A DNA stretch of 57,419 bases from Stenotrophomonas terrae (GTDB taxonomy: Bacteria; Pseudomonadota; Gammaproteobacteria; Xanthomonadales; Xanthomonadaceae): the NCBI RefSeq assembly GCF_001431465.1, contig NZ_LDJJ01000053.1, forward strand, positions 1 to 57,419, in the 5' to 3' direction. The notes under the pieces are model-generated. The model did no database searches, was not told the origin of the DNA, and saw only the letters and a program-made list of their open reading frames with translations. The position numbers and the translations under genes are program-made. This document shows, in pieces, positions 45,592 through 57,400 of the stretch; the first letter of the stretch is position 1, and each line of letters begins with the position of its first letter.

Positions 45592-47019
45592 ATGACCCAT
45601 GCACGCCCCCCATTCACCCTGCCGACCAGGAAGCTGTTGTCCCTCAGCCTGGCCCTGGCGGCGTGTGGGGCGGGGTCATCGGCACAGGCCCAGCAACTCA
45701 CCGTGGAACAACTGCAGGAACGTCTGCAACGGCTGGAGCGGCTGGCGGGGGTCAGTGATGGTGCAACTGAAGGCGTTGGCCTGACCGACCTGGACCAGCG
45801 CCTGCGCATCCTCGAGCGCCGCCTTGAGCTGCAGGAAGAAGAACGCGTAGCCGCGGCCAAGAGCGCACCCAAGATCACCGTCGACCAGAAGGGCGCTTCG
45901 TTCAAATCCGCCGACGGCAACTACGAGCTGAAGCTGCGCGGCCTGCTGCAGGGCGATGCGCGGGTGTTCATCGGCGGCGATGCCAACCAGAACGACACCT
46001 TCCTGCTGCGCACCGCACGGCCAACGCTGGAAGGCTCGCTGGGCAAGCTGGTGGCCTACCGCTTCACCCCGGAATTTGCCGGTGACAGTGCCAGCATCGT
46101 CGATGCCTACGCCGATCTGCGTTTCGATCCGGCCTATACGGTGCGGGTGGGCAAGTTCACCTCGCCGGTCGGCCTGGAACGCCTGCAGTCGTCATCGGCC
46201 CTGGTTGATGTCGAACGCGCATTGGCCAGCGAACTGGCGCCCAACCGCGACCTCGGCGTGCAGCTGCAGGGCGAAGTGGCCAAAGGAAAATTCAGCTATG
46301 CGCTGGGCGTGTTCAACGGCACGGTCGATGGCCGCGATGCGGTGACCAGCAACCCGGATGATGATTTCGAATATGCAGGCCGCGTGTTCTTCGAGCCGCT
46401 CAAGGGTAGCGACAGTGCCTGGGCCGGGCTGGGCTTTGGTCTGGGCGCCAGCAGCGGTGAAAAACACGGCAGCGGCAACAACTTCCTGCCGCGTTACCGC
46501 ACGCCGGGTCAGGCTACCTTCTTCGCCTATAGAAGCACCGTGGCAGCCGATGGCGAGCACCGCCGCTGGTCACCGCAGGGCTGGTTCTACCGCAACGGCT
46601 TGGGCCTGCAGGCCGAGTACATCGCCTCGCAGCAGGAAGTGGCGCGCAATGGCGTCCGCAAGCAGCTGGACAACCGTGCCTGGCAGGCCACCGCCAGCTA
46701 TGTGCTGACCGGTGAGGATGCCAGCTTCCGCGGTGTGACGCCGTCGCATCCATTTGGCATCAATGGCAGACACGGCGCGGTGGAATTGACTGCGCGATAC
46801 GGCGAGCTGGAGATCGATGATGCCGCCTTCCCGTTCTATGCCGATCCCACGGTGTCGGCGTCCAAGGCGCGCTCCTGGACGCTGGGTGCCAACTGGTACC
46901 TGACCGCCAACCTGAAGCTGGCGACCAACTACCTGCAAACCCGTTTTGATGCGGCTTCCGCTGGCGCGAAGTTGCCTGACGAAAAAGCTGTTTTCTCGCG
47001 CCTGCAAGTTTCCTTCTGA
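45592..47019 (+). CDS. OprO/OprP-like phosphate-selective-type porin
   Basis: This is an outer-membrane porin of the Porin_O_P group. The 475-residue precursor has a signal peptide (about 1-33, ending SAQA/QQ), a coiled-coil N-terminal segment with leucine repeats (EQLQERLQRLERL and RLRILERRLELQEEE, about 35-85), and a 16-strand-type barrel with alternating hydrophobic residues, ending in F. Its place directly before a sulfate ABC importer (12 bp to sbp) suggests it serves sulfate or a related anion, unlike the phosphate-specific relatives. That specificity is inference. ATG 45592 follows AGGAGA. Confidence 0.88.
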   Translation: MTHARPPFTLPTRKLLSLSLALAACGAGSSAQAQQLTVEQLQERLQRLERLAGVSDGATEGVGLTDLDQRLRILERRLELQEEERVAAAKSAPKITVDQKGASFKSADGNYELKLRGLLQGDARVFIGGDANQNDTFLLRTARPTLEGSLGKLVAYRFTPEFAGDSASIVDAYADLRFDPAYTVRVGKFTSPVGLERLQSSSALVDVERALASELAPNRDLGVQLQGEVAKGKFSYALGVFNGTVDGRDAVTSNPDDDFEYAGRVFFEPLKGSDSAWAGLGFGLGASSGEKHGSGNNFLPRYRTPGQATFFAYRSTVAADGEHRRWSPQGWFYRNGLGLQAEYIASQQEVARNGVRKQLDNRAWQATASYVLTGEDASFRGVTPSHPFGINGRHGAVELTARYGELEIDDAAFPFYADPTVSASKARSWTLGANWYLTANLKLATNYLQTRFDAASAGAKLPDEKAVFSRLQVSF

Positions 47020-47031
47020 CGGAGAGCCCTC

Positions 47032-48054
47032 ATGAAGCAATCACTTATTACCCGCATCGCCACCGCTGCACTGGCCTTCGGCCTGACCGTCACCGCCGGC
47101 GCCGCGTTCGCGCGCGACGTGCAGCTGCTCAATGTGTCCTACGACCCAACCCGCGAGCTGTACCGCGATTTCAACGCGGCCTTTGCCAAGCACTGGAAGG
47201 AAACCAAGGGCGACAACGTCACCATCGAGACCTCGCACGGCGGCTCCGGCAAGCAGGCCCGCGCGGTGATCGACGGCATCGAGGCCGACGTGGCGACGCT
47301 GGCCCTGGCCTACGACGTGGATGCCATCGCCGACAAGGCCAAGCTGCTGCCAGCCAACTGGGAAAGCCGCCTGCCGGACAACAGCGCGCCGTATACCTCG
47401 ACCATCGTGTTCCTGGTGCGCAAGGGCAACCCCAAGGGGATCCGTGACTGGCCGGACCTGCTGCGCAGCGGTGTATCGGTGGTGACGCCGAACCCGAAGA
47501 CCTCCGGCGGCGCGCGCTGGAACTATCTGGCCGCGTGGGCGTACGCCGATCACATCTTCAAGGGTGATCGCGACAAGATCCTGAACTACATGCGCGCGCT
47601 GTTCCGCAATGTGCCGGTGCTCGATACCGGTGCCCGCGGCGCCACCACCACCTTCGTCCAGCGTGGCATCGGTGACGTGCTGTTGGCCTGGGAGAACGAG
47701 GCCTTCCTCGCCCAGGAAGAACTGGGCCCGGACAAGTTCGAGATCGTGGTGCCGAAGCTGTCGATCCTGGCCGAACCGTCGGTGGCCTTGCTGGACCGCA
47801 ACGTCGACCGCCACGGCACCCGCGATGTCGCCCAGGCCTATCTGCAATACCTGTACTCGCCCGAAGGCCAGCGCATTGCCGCGCGTCATTACTACCGCCC
47901 GCGTTCGCCGCAATACGCCGCGCCGGCCGACGTGGCGCGCTTCCCGCAGGTTGAGCTGGTCACCATTCGCAGTGCCTTTGGTTCGTGGGCGCGTGCGCAG
48001 TCCGAGCACTTCGCCGACGGCGGCGTTTTCGATCAGATCCAGGCGAGCAAGTAG
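47032..48054 (+). CDS. sbp: Periplasmic sulfate-binding protein
   Basis: This is the sulfate-specific binding protein of the ABC importer. The 340-residue precursor has a signal peptide ([20 protein letters not shown], cut near residue 27, AFA/RD). The mature protein has the Sbp family start [13 protein letters not shown], the ligand-loop [27 protein letters not shown] and [13 protein letters not shown] segments. GGAG precedes ATG 47032. It is followed 3 bp later by cysT, so the whole porin-sbp-cysTWA block reads as one operon. Confidence 0.95.
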   Translation: MKQSLITRIATAALAFGLTVTAGAAFARDVQLLNVSYDPTRELYRDFNAAFAKHWKETKGDNVTIETSHGGSGKQARAVIDGIEADVATLALAYDVDAIADKAKLLPANWESRLPDNSAPYTSTIVFLVRKGNPKGIRDWPDLLRSGVSVVTPNPKTSGGARWNYLAAWAYADHIFKGDRDKILNYMRALFRNVPVLDTGARGATTTFVQRGIGDVLLAWENEAFLAQEELGPDKFEIVVPKLSILAEPSVALLDRNVDRHGTRDVAQAYLQYLYSPEGQRIAARHYYRPRSPQYAAPADVARFPQVELVTIRSAFGSWARAQSEHFADGGVFDQIQASK

Positions 48055-48057
48055 GCC

Positions 48058-48915
48058 GTGTCAGCAAGCGCACAAACACTGCAAGCACGTGTGCGGGGCC
48101 AACGCCGGGTACTGCCCGGCTTTGGTCTTGGCATGGGCATCACCTTGTTCTGGTTGGGGCTGATCGTCCTGATCCCGTTGCTCGGCGTATTTCTGAAAGC
48201 AGCTGGGCTGGGCCTGGGCGGCATCTGGCAGATATGGACCGAGCCGCGCGTGCTGGCCGCATTGCGGCTGAGCTTTGGCACCGCGTTTGCGGCGGCCGCA
48301 TTCAATACCGTGATGGGGACCTGGGTGGCGTGGGTGTTCGTGCGCTACAGCTTCCCCGGCCGGCGCCTGTTCGACGCGATGATCGACCTGCCGTTTGCTC
48401 TGCCGACCGCGGTGGCGGGTATCGCATTGACGGCCTTGTACGGCGGCCAGGGCTGGATTGGCCAATGGCTGGAACCGCTCGGCATCAAGGTTGCGTACAC
48501 GCCGCTGGGCATCGTGGTGGCGCTGGTGTTTGTCGGCCTGCCGTTCGTGGTGCGGATCGTGCAGCCGGTGCTGGCCGAGGCTGAGCGCGAGTTCGAGGAG
48601 GCCTCGGCCACGCTTGGCGCTACACGCCTGCAGACCATCGTGCGGGTGGTACTGCCGACGCTGTGGCCGGCGATGCTGACCGGCTTTGCCTTGGCCTTCG
48701 CGCGTGGCGTGGGTGAGTACGGCTCGGTGATCTTCATCGCCGGCAACATGCCCAGCGTTACCGAGATCGCGCCCTTGCTGATCACCATCCGCCTGGAGGA
48801 GTTTGATTACGCCGGTGCCACCGCCATTGCCGGGGCGATGTTGCTGTTGTCGTTCGTGGTGCTGCTGCTGGTCAACAGCCTGCAGTCCTGGCTGCAACGC
48901 AGGGGGGCGCGATGA
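48058..48915 (+). CDS. cysT: Sulfate ABC transporter permease CysT (CysU)
   Basis: This is one of the two inner-membrane permease subunits of the sulfate/thiosulfate importer. The 285-residue protein has six hydrophobic spans and the ABC permease EAA-type loop ([23 protein letters not shown], about 180-203). GTG 48058 was chosen as start; it comes 3 bp after the sbp stop, with AAGTAGG upstream. No ATG fits the family N-terminus. The stop overlaps cysW by 4 bp. Confidence 0.92.
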   Translation: MSASAQTLQARVRGQRRVLPGFGLGMGITLFWLGLIVLIPLLGVFLKAAGLGLGGIWQIWTEPRVLAALRLSFGTAFAAAAFNTVMGTWVAWVFVRYSFPGRRLFDAMIDLPFALPTAVAGIALTALYGGQGWIGQWLEPLGIKVAYTPLGIVVALVFVGLPFVVRIVQPVLAEAEREFEEASATLGATRLQTIVRVVLPTLWPAMLTGFALAFARGVGEYGSVIFIAGNMPSVTEIAPLLITIRLEEFDYAGATAIAGAMLLLSFVVLLLVNSLQSWLQRRGAR

Positions 48916-49853
48916 ACGAGTTGTTGTCGGAGTTGCCAGTGGCCGTTGGCCGCAATGAACGCGCTGTCAGGTTCCAGCAGGTAACCAGCGAGCCGCGCTG
49001 GGTGCAGGTGCTGCTGATCCTCGGTGCGCTTGGTTTCCTGCTGTCGTTTCTATTGTTGCCGTTGCTGCTGGTATTCGCCGAAGCCCTGCGCGGTGGCCTG
49101 CACGCGTTCTGGGTGGCGATCAGCGACCCCGATGCCCTGTCCGCGATCCGCCTGACCTTGCTGGTGACCGCGGTTGTTGTCCCGTTGAATCTGATCTTCG
49201 GCGTGGCCGCTGCGTGGGTGGTCAGCAAGCACAGCTTCCCCGGCAAGCGCTGGTTGGTGACCCTGATCGACCTGCCGTTCTCGGTATCGCCGGTGGTGGC
49301 GGGCCTGGTCTTCATCCTGTTGTTCGGCCGCGATGGCTGGTTCTGGCCGCTGATCGAGGATGGGCTGCGCCTGCACCTGCCGGTGCTGGGTGAAACCCTG
49401 CTGCAGCTGCCACGCATCGTGTTCGCCATCCCCGGCATCGTATTGGCCACCGTGTTCGTGACCTTCCCGTTCATCGCGCGTGAGCTGATGCCGTTGATGG
49501 AACAGCAGGGCAGTGATGAAGAACTGGCCGCGCTGACCTTGGGCGCGAACGCCTGGCAGATGTTCTGGAAGGTGACCCTGCCCAACATCCGTTGGGGCCT
49601 GTTGTACGGCGTGCTGTTGTGCAGCGCGCGCGCGATGGGCGAGTTCGGCGCGGTGTCGGTGGTGTCCGGGCATATCCGCGGGCGCACCAATACGCTGCCG
49701 CTGCACGTTGAAATTCTCTACAACGAATATGCCTATAGCGCCGCGTTTGCCTGCGCCTCGCTGTTGGCGGTCACTGCCTTGCTGACGCTGGTGGTGAAAT
49801 CTTTCCTGGAGTGGCGCCACGGTCAGTCGCTGGCCGCCGCGCATCGCCATTGA
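48912..49853 (+). CDS. cysW: Sulfate ABC transporter permease CysW
   Basis: This is the second permease subunit of the sulfate importer. The 313-residue protein has six spans and the EAA loop ([23 protein letters not shown], about residues 202-224). The N-terminal cytoplasmic part (about 30 residues with [15 protein letters not shown]) is longer than in E. coli CysW. ATG 48912 overlaps the cysT stop (ATGA). The cysA gene starts 7 bp after its stop. Confidence 0.93.
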   Translation: MNELLSELPVAVGRNERAVRFQQVTSEPRWVQVLLILGALGFLLSFLLLPLLLVFAEALRGGLHAFWVAISDPDALSAIRLTLLVTAVVVPLNLIFGVAAAWVVSKHSFPGKRWLVTLIDLPFSVSPVVAGLVFILLFGRDGWFWPLIEDGLRLHLPVLGETLLQLPRIVFAIPGIVLATVFVTFPFIARELMPLMEQQGSDEELAALTLGANAWQMFWKVTLPNIRWGLLYGVLLCSARAMGEFGAVSVVSGHIRGRTNTLPLHVEILYNEYAYSAAFACASLLAVTALLTLVVKSFLEWRHGQSLAAAHRH

Positions 49854-49860
49854 GGTCGAA

Positions 49861-50904
49861 ATGAACATCCGCATACACAACCTGGGTAAACAGTACGGCG
49901 CATTCCCTGCATTGGATGGCGTCAGCCTGGATGTGCGCAGTGGCGAGCTGCTTGCGCTGCTGGGCCCATCGGGCTCGGGCAAGACCACCTTGCTGCGCGC
50001 CATCGCCGGTCTGGAGCATCCCGAGCGTGGGCAGATCCTGTTCGATGGTGAGGATGCGACCGGGCTGAGCGTGCAGGCACGTCGCGCCGGCTTCGTGTTC
50101 CAGCACTACGCGCTGTTCAAGCACCTGGATGTGCGCGGCAATATCGCCTTCGGGCTGGAAGTCCGCCGCGGTGCCGAGCGCTGGTCGAAGGCGCGCATCA
50201 ATGCCAAGGTCGATGAGCTGCTGGCGCTGGTGCAGCTTGATGGGCTGGGCGCTCGCTACCCGGCGCAGCTGTCCGGCGGCCAGCGGCAACGCGTGGCGCT
50301 TGCGCGCGCGCTGGCCATCGAGCCACGCGTGCTGCTGCTGGACGAGCCCTTCGGCGCGCTGGATGCGCAGGTACGGCGCGACCTGCGCCGTTGGCTGCGC
50401 GAGCTGCACGACCGCACAGGCCTGACCACGGTGTTCGTCACCCACGATCAGGAAGAGGCGCTGGAGCTGGCCGACCGCGTTGCCATCCTCAACCGTGGCC
50501 GCATCGAGCAGGTAGGAACGCCGGGCGAGGTCTATGACCAGCCGGCTTCGCCCTTTGTGTATGGCTTTGTCGGCGAGGCCAACCGGCTGCCGGCGCGGGC
50601 GCAGGGGCAGGTGCTGGAGGTGGCGGGCGCGCAGTGGCCGCGTGCCGCATCGGTACCGGAAGGCCAGGCCCTGGAAGTCTTCGTGCGGCCGGAAGATCTG
50701 GTGGTCGAGGCCGAGGGCGATTGGCAGGCCACGGTTGGGCTGGTGCAGCGCAGCGGCCCTCGCCAGCGCCTGCGCGCGCGGCTGGCTGGCGCAACATCGG
50801 ATCTGGAAGTGGAGCTGCCGGCCGGTGCGCCGGCCTATGCGGCAGGCCAGTCAATCCGGCTCGGAGCCCGTCGTTACGGGGTGTTCCCGGCGGCGGCGGG
50901 GTAG
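49861..50904 (+). CDS. cysA: Sulfate/thiosulfate ABC transporter ATPase CysA
   Basis: This subunit powers sulfate import by ATP hydrolysis. The 347-residue product has Walker [10 protein letters not shown] (about residues 38-46), the signature [14 protein letters not shown], Walker [12 protein letters not shown] and the switch histidine in [17 protein letters not shown]-terminal TOBE-type domain covers about residues 240-345. GAGGT lies just before ATG 49861. It is the last gene of the sulfate block. Confidence 0.95.
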   Translation: MNIRIHNLGKQYGAFPALDGVSLDVRSGELLALLGPSGSGKTTLLRAIAGLEHPERGQILFDGEDATGLSVQARRAGFVFQHYALFKHLDVRGNIAFGLEVRRGAERWSKARINAKVDELLALVQLDGLGARYPAQLSGGQRQRVALARALAIEPRVLLLDEPFGALDAQVRRDLRRWLRELHDRTGLTTVFVTHDQEEALELADRVAILNRGRIEQVGTPGEVYDQPASPFVYGFVGEANRLPARAQGQVLEVAGAQWPRAASVPEGQALEVFVRPEDLVVEAEGDWQATVGLVQRSGPRQRLRARLAGATSDLEVELPAGAPAYAAGQSIRLGARRYGVFPAAAG

Positions 50905-51017
50905 AGCGGGCAGGCAGGGGCTAGCGATGATTGTTGCATCGCAATATCATTCCAGTTAAGAATTTGTTATCGGCCCTGTACAGGCGTCGGTCACCCCCCA
51001 CTACTGGAGAGATCTGC

Positions 51018-51770
51018 ATGATGCACAGCAAGCGTCTTGTCGCCGTGGCCTGCGCCGCCCTTTTGTCTGTTTCCTTCGCCGCCAATGCCCAGGACAGCGA
51101 GGAGTCGACCTCCCCGTTCAGCGCCAGCTTCGGCGTGACCACCGACTACGTGTTCCGTGGTGTCTCGCAGACCGACAACGGCCCGGCATTCCAGGCCGGC
51201 GCCAACTACACCGCACCGTTCGGCGTGTATGTCGGCGTGTGGGGTTCCAACGTCGATTTCGGCGACGGTGGCCCGAACTTCGAAGTCGATTACACCATCG
51301 GCTGGAACAAGGACCTGACCGACAGCTGGAACCTGGACCTGGGTGTGAACCGTTACACCTACGAAGGTGCCTCCAGCGGCTACGGTGACATCGACTACAA
51401 CGAATACCTGGCCAAGGTGACCTGGACTGGCCCGCTGACCGTCAGCGGCCTGCTGGGTTATGCCAACGACTACAGCAACACCGGTGCCAAGCAGACCTAC
51501 AGCGCGCTGGAAGCCAGCTACGACATCGGCGAGACGGGCTTCTCGATCGGTGCATCGGCCGGTTACACCACCATCAAGGAAAAGGCCAACGAATGGCCGC
51601 GTCGCGCTGATTACTACGATGGCTCGGTGTCGGTGTCCAAGTCGTTTGGTCCGGCTACCGCCACCCTGGGTTACTACGACACCTTTGGTTCGGATGCATC
51701 CGAGCTGCGTCGCGAGTCCGATACCTACAAGCCGGGCGTCGTGTTCACCGTGTCGGTGGACGTGCCCTGA
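51018..51770 (+). CDS. TorF-family putative porin
   Basis: This is an outer-membrane protein of the TIGR02001/Gcw_chp group, of unknown substrate. The 250-residue precursor has a signal peptide (cut near residue 24, ANA/QD). The mature start SFGVTTDYVFRGVSQTDNGPAFQAG is the family hallmark, followed by alternating beta strands typical of a small barrel and a C-terminal strand ending VDVP. GGAGAG lies 6 nt before ATG 51018 (ATG 51021 is also possible). It follows the sulfate operon after 113 bp and is probably a separate transcript. Confidence 0.88.
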   Translation: MMHSKRLVAVACAALLSVSFAANAQDSEESTSPFSASFGVTTDYVFRGVSQTDNGPAFQAGANYTAPFGVYVGVWGSNVDFGDGGPNFEVDYTIGWNKDLTDSWNLDLGVNRYTYEGASSGYGDIDYNEYLAKVTWTGPLTVSGLLGYANDYSNTGAKQTYSALEASYDIGETGFSIGASAGYTTIKEKANEWPRRADYYDGSVSVSKSFGPATATLGYYDTFGSDASELRRESDTYKPGVVFTVSVDVP

Positions 51771-51792
51771 TCCAAGCGTGATCGATGCAAGG

Positions 51793-51818
51793 AAAAAGGT
51801 GCCTTTCGGCGCCTTTTT
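51793..51818 (+). terminator. Terminator after the TorF-type porin gene
   Basis: AAAAAGGTGCC (51793-51803), loop TTTC and GGCGCCTTTTT (51808-51818) form an 11-bp stem with one G-U pair and an A/T end, 22 nt after the stop. Confidence 0.93.
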
Positions 51819-51832
51819 CTTTGCCGGTGACT

Positions 51833-51933
51833 TTGTGGGAGCGGCGTAAGCCGCGAAGCTGATGGTCTGCCAGATGGTCAGCATCACCGCCACTTCATTG
51901 CAGCCAGCTTCGCGGCTTACACCGCTCCCACAA
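51833..51933. repeat. 29-bp inverted repeat, GTAGGAGCGGCGTAAGCC family, copy 2
   Basis: Arms 51833-51861 and 51905-51933 match at 28 of 29 positions and correspond to the arms at 44025 and 55417 with a GTGGGAGCGG start. It lies between two terminators in the TorF-tdh gap. Confidence 0.92.
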
Positions 51934-51962
51934 GATCCAAAGCGTTATCGCTTCCAGATACA

Positions 51963-51988
51963 CGAAAGGCGCCTTACGGCGCCTTTCG
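51963..51988. terminator. Terminator for tdh
   Basis: CGAAAGGCGCC (51963-51973), loop TTAC and GGCGCCTTTCG (51978-51988) form a perfect 11-bp stem 18 bp beyond the tdh stop. The - strand copy ends in TGTATC, so the T-run is poor, but the position fits tdh. Confidence 0.75.
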
Positions 51989-52006
51989 TTTGTCACCCGA
52001 CGGTGA

Positions 52007-53041
52007 TCAGTTCCAGCTCAGCACGACCTTGCCGGCCTTGCCCTGTTCCATCAGGTCGAAACCTTCCTGGAAGCGATCCACCGGCAGCTGGTGGGTCATC
52101 ACCTTGCCCAGCGGGAAACCGCCCAGCACCAGCTGGGTCATCTTGTACCAGGTCTCGTACATCTTGCGGCCGTAGATGCCCTGCACGGTCAGGCCCTTGA
52201 AGATGATCTTGTCCCAGTCGCAACCAGCGCCACGCGGCATGATGCCGAGCATGGCAATCTTGCCACCGTGGTACATGCAGTCGAGCATGTCGTTGAAGGC
52301 GCGCGGGTTGCCGCTCATTTCCAGGCCTACGTCGAAGCCTTCCATGTGCAGCTCGGCCATCACGTCCTTCAGCGACTGGTTGGCGACGTTGACCACGCGG
52401 GTGGCGCCCATGTCGGCGGCCAGCTTCAGGCGGAAATCATTGACGTCGGTAACCACCACGTTGCGTGCACCGATGTGCTTGCAGATGCCGGCGGCAATGA
52501 TGCCGATCGGGCCGGCACCGGTGATCAGCACGTCCTCGCCGATCACGTCGAACTCCAGCGCGCAATGCGCGGCGTTGCCGTAGGGGTCGAAGAACGCAGC
52601 CAGCTCGGACGGGATCTGGTCCGGGATCGGCCACAGGTTGGTGGCCGGCATCACCATGTACTCGGCGAAGGCGCCGTTGACGTTGACGCCGATGCCGACG
52701 GTGTTCGGGCACAGGTGCTGGCGGCCGCCACGGCAGTTGCGGCAATGGCCGCAGACGATGTGGCCTTCGGCCGAGACGCGCTGGCCGATTTCATAGCCGG
52801 TCACGCCCGGGCCGACTTCGGCGATGCGGCCGACAAACTCGTGGCCGATGGTCAGGCCCGGCTTGATGGTGCGCTGGCTCCATTCGTCCCACAGGTAGAT
52901 GTGCAGGTCGGTGCCACAGATGGCGGTCTTTTCCAGCTTGATCAGCACTTGGTTCGGGCCCGGCGTCGGTACCGGCACCTCTTCCATCCAGATGCCCTTG
53001 GTCGCTTCGCGCTTCACCAGCGCCTTCATCGTCTGTGCCAT
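52007..53041 (-). CDS. tdh: L-threonine 3-dehydrogenase
   Basis: Tdh oxidises threonine to 2-amino-3-ketobutyrate, which Kbl then cleaves to glycine and acetyl-CoA. The 344-residue zinc-dependent MDR enzyme has the catalytic cysteine and histidine ([14 protein letters not shown]), [12 protein letters not shown], a structural zinc cluster ([13 protein letters not shown]) and the Rossmann motif [14 protein letters not shown]. It is complete. A perfect -10 box on the - strand (53079-53074) lies 33 bp upstream, but without a matching -35. Confidence 0.97.
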   Translation of the reverse strand: MAQTMKALVKREATKGIWMEEVPVPTPGPNQVLIKLEKTAICGTDLHIYLWDEWSQRTIKPGLTIGHEFVGRIAEVGPGVTGYEIGQRVSAEGHIVCGHCRNCRGGRQHLCPNTVGIGVNVNGAFAEYMVMPATNLWPIPDQIPSELAAFFDPYGNAAHCALEFDVIGEDVLITGAGPIGIIAAGICKHIGARNVVVTDVNDFRLKLAADMGATRVVNVANQSLKDVMAELHMEGFDVGLEMSGNPRAFNDMLDCMYHGGKIAMLGIMPRGAGCDWDKIIFKGLTVQGIYGRKMYETWYKMTQLVLGGFPLGKVMTHQLPVDRFQEGFDLMEQGKAGKVVLSWN

Positions 53042-53073
53042 TGCAGGAGACCGCAGTGTGGGGAAAGGCCGTG

Positions 53074-53079
53074 ATTATA
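53074..53079 (-). promoter_or_regulatory. Candidate tdh -10 box
   Basis: TATAAT on the - strand (6/6), 33 bp upstream of tdh. The -35 position reads CCGGGC, a poor match, so an activator may be needed. Confidence 0.35.
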
Positions 53080-53176
53080 AGCTTTCAACCGTAACCGCCC
53101 GGTACTGACCGATGACAGGGGCCACAGACAGTTACAGCCGCTACAATCGGCCGTTCCAAACTTTCGGATGTGTCTG

Positions 53177-55342
<2,166 letters not shown>

Positions 55343-55366
55343 GTTCGAGCTGCATGGTTCAAAGCG

Positions 55367-55398
55367 AAGCCCGGACGGGAAACCGTCCGGGCTTTTTT
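55367..55398 (+). terminator. Terminator after the S46 peptidase gene
   Basis: AAGCCCGGACGG (55367-55378), loop GAAA and CCGTCCGGGCTT (55383-55394) form a perfect 12-bp stem followed by further T (six T in total). A textbook terminator. Confidence 0.96.
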
Positions 55399-55416
55399 GC
55401 GCGCGGCGCACAGCGT

Positions 55417-55513
55417 TGTAGGAGCGGCGTAAGCCGCGAAGCCGATAGCATTGAAACTAGCGGCATGCGCAATCTGATGGATCAGGTGCTTCGCGGCTTA
55501 CGCCGCTCCTACA
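55417..55513. repeat. 26-bp perfect inverted repeat, GTAGGAGCGGCGTAAGCC family, copy 3
   Basis: Arms 55417-55442 and 55488-55513 are identical to those at 44025-44123, with a different 45-bp spacer. They are directly after the S46 peptidase terminator. Confidence 0.95.
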
Positions 55514-55536
55514 TTTGGCCGTACCGGTAAAGCCCC

Positions 55537-55559
55537 TGCCGAGCATGGCTCGGCACTAC
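55537..55559. repeat. Single inverted SMAG-type REP
   Basis: TGCCGAGC (55537-55544), loop ATG and GCTCGGCA (55548-55555) are followed by CTAC (55556-55559), immediately downstream of the - strand TolA/TonB-like gene. Confidence 0.9.
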
Positions 55560-55562
55560 CGA

Positions 55563-56435
55563 TCAGCGGTACGGCCCGGGACCGCGCCACAGCAGCTCGC
55601 CGTAACGGTAGACGTACATCACGATGACGAATTGCCGCGCGTCACCGATGTCCTGCAGTTCCGGCGAGCCGGCCTGCAGCATGCGGCACTTGCTCGAGCC
55701 ACGGCGCAGGGCGACCTCGGCCGGGCAGACCATAAGGTAGGTGGTGCCAGGCAGCGGAATCGACAGCTCCTTCTTGCCATCGACTTCCTTGGCCGCGTCC
55801 ATCCAGGCGCGCAGTTTTTCTTCGCTGAGCAGGTCATAGATGATCTGGTAGCCGCCTACTTCCATGGCCGGCTCGCCGGCGCTGCGGTCGATGCGGCGGC
55901 CACTGTCATCGCCTTGCCCGGCCGAACGCCCGTAGTTGTCCTGGGCGGTGGTGTTGTCCAGTGAACCCGGTGGACGCCCGGTCCAGGTCTGCGGCCGCCG
56001 CGGCACGGTTTCCGATGGGCTGGCTGCCGGTGGCGGTGCGGCCGGGGCCTGCTCCTGCGCCTGGATCGGCGTCTGTTCCTGCTCCGGTTCGCTGGGCGGC
56101 TCGATGTAGCGGGCTTTTGGTACCGGCTTGCGGTCCTCGCTGCGCCGATGTGTGGTCGGTTTGGGCTGCGCGCGCGTGGCCTTGTTGGGCTTGTCCTGCG
56201 GCGGCTGCTTGCTTGGCTGCGTGGACGGCGGCGCCTCACCGAGGAAATCGACCTTGACCCGGCCGCCACCCGAGGAACCCTGCGGCGAGGAAACCACCGG
56301 CGGATTGGAGTGCAGCAGGAGCAGCAGCATCAGCAGGTGCAGCAGCACGGTGATCAGCGCTGCGGCCCAGCGGTCGCGACGTTCATGCCAGAGCTTGAGA
56401 GTGAACCGCGTCGTGGAAGTGGAGGTGCTGGTCAT
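55563..56435 (-). CDS. Proline-rich membrane-anchored protein (TolA/TonB-like)
   Basis: The 290-residue protein is of unknown function. It has a short cytoplasmic N-terminus, one membrane span (about residues 24-42, ALITVLLHLLMLLLLL), and a periplasmic region of about 145 residues rich in proline, glutamine and lysine (SKQPPQDKPNKATRAQPKP, EPEQEQTPIQAQEQAPAAPP). A folded C-terminal domain (about 195-290) contains two cysteines (VCPAEVALRRGSSKCRML) and ends FVIVMYVYRYGELLWRGPG. The layout is like TolA/TonB, but no ExbB/ExbD or TolQ/R genes are adjacent. CAT 56433-56435 was chosen as start. Confidence 0.75.
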   Translation of the reverse strand: MTSTSTSTTRFTLKLWHERRDRWAAALITVLLHLLMLLLLLHSNPPVVSSPQGSSGGGRVKVDFLGEAPPSTQPSKQPPQDKPNKATRAQPKPTTHRRSEDRKPVPKARYIEPPSEPEQEQTPIQAQEQAPAAPPPAASPSETVPRRPQTWTGRPPGSLDNTTAQDNYGRSAGQGDDSGRRIDRSAGEPAMEVGGYQIIYDLLSEEKLRAWMDAAKEVDGKKELSIPLPGTTYLMVCPAEVALRRGSSKCRMLQAGSPELQDIGDARQFVIVMYVYRYGELLWRGPGPYR

Positions 56436-56737
56436 GCCGCGTCTGGGGACTGGAAGTTGCTGCCCTCGTGCGGACGTAACGCCGAACCACCGGTAGGGAA
56501 CCGGCATGGTAACGCCTGCGCCGGGCGCACGACCGTGCCATCGGTGTTGTGGCCGATTGCCCGTCATCGTTGAACCCGGGGGCAGGCAAGGCGGACAAAC
56601 CGTGGGCACAGTTGCGCCATCGTGCTGCGACATCTGTATCGAAGGTAACCGTGGGCGGCTTCGGCCTGTGGCCGGGCTATGATGCGCCTCCCGCCGCATT
56701 TACCGGGCGGGCCCCACACAACAATGGAAACAGCTGC
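56436..56737. promoter_or_regulatory. Divergent region before the histidine phosphatase gene
   Basis: This 302-bp gap separates divergent genes. TATGAT (56678-56683) is a good -10 for the + strand, but the -35 position is poor. A proposed upstream extension of the phosphatase frame to 56549 was not accepted. No gene was recognised in the gap. Confidence 0.4.
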
Positions 56738-57382
56738 ATGCGCATCCTGCTTGCCCGCCACGGCGAAACGCCGTGGAACGCCGAAGGCCGCTACCAGGGC
56801 CAGATCGACATTCCCCTCTCGCCGGTAGGCGAGGCCCAGGCCAAGGCCTTGGGTGAGCGGCTGGCCGATGTGCAGATCACCCGCGCCGTGGCCTCGCCAC
56901 TGAGCCGGGCCCAGGCCACCGCCAAGGCGGCGTTGGGCAGTGCCCGTGAAGCCATGCTGCTGACCGAGCCGGACCTGCAGGAAATCGCCCACGGCGAGTG
57001 GGAAGGCCTGCTTGCCAGCGAAATCGACGAAAAAGACCCGGCGCGCCTGCGCGCCTGGCGCGAAGAGCCCGACACCGTGCTGATGCCCGGCGGCGAATCG
57101 CTGCGGCAGGTGCTGGACCGCAGCTGGCGCGGCCTGACCGCTGCTGCCGAAGGGCTGGGCGAGGACGACACCTTGCTGGTGGTCGCGCATGACGCGGTCA
57201 ACCGGGTGATCCTGTGCAAGGTGCTGGGACTGCCGATCTCCAAGCTGTGGAGTTTCCGCCAGGCCCCGACCACGCTGAACCTGCTCGAAGGCCCGGACGT
57301 CGAGCATCTGGAAGTGGTGCGACTGAACGATTGCGCCCACCACACCCCGTTCTTCGGCGAAGCCAAGCATCGCGCGCTGTAA
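56738..57382 (+). CDS. Histidine phosphatase family protein (phosphoglycerate mutase-like)
   Basis: This is a phosphatase or mutase of the branch 1 histidine phosphatase superfamily. The 214-residue product has the catalytic RHG motif at the N-terminus (MRILLARHGETPWNAEGRYQG, H8), the second arginine (ASPLSRAQATA), the E of QEIAHGEWEG and the second histidine in LLVVAHDAVNR. Substrates of this family range from phosphoglycerate to adenosylcobalamin intermediates and sugar phosphates, so the role is open. ATG 56738 was chosen by the family N-terminus. A SMAG repeat begins 19 bp after the stop. Confidence 0.9.
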   Translation: MRILLARHGETPWNAEGRYQGQIDIPLSPVGEAQAKALGERLADVQITRAVASPLSRAQATAKAALGSAREAMLLTEPDLQEIAHGEWEGLLASEIDEKDPARLRAWREEPDTVLMPGGESLRQVLDRSWRGLTAAAEGLGEDDTLLVVAHDAVNRVILCKVLGLPISKLWSFRQAPTTLNLLEGPDVEHLEVVRLNDCAHHTPFFGEAKHRAL

Positions 57383-57400
57383 AGCAGGGCACGTAGACCT

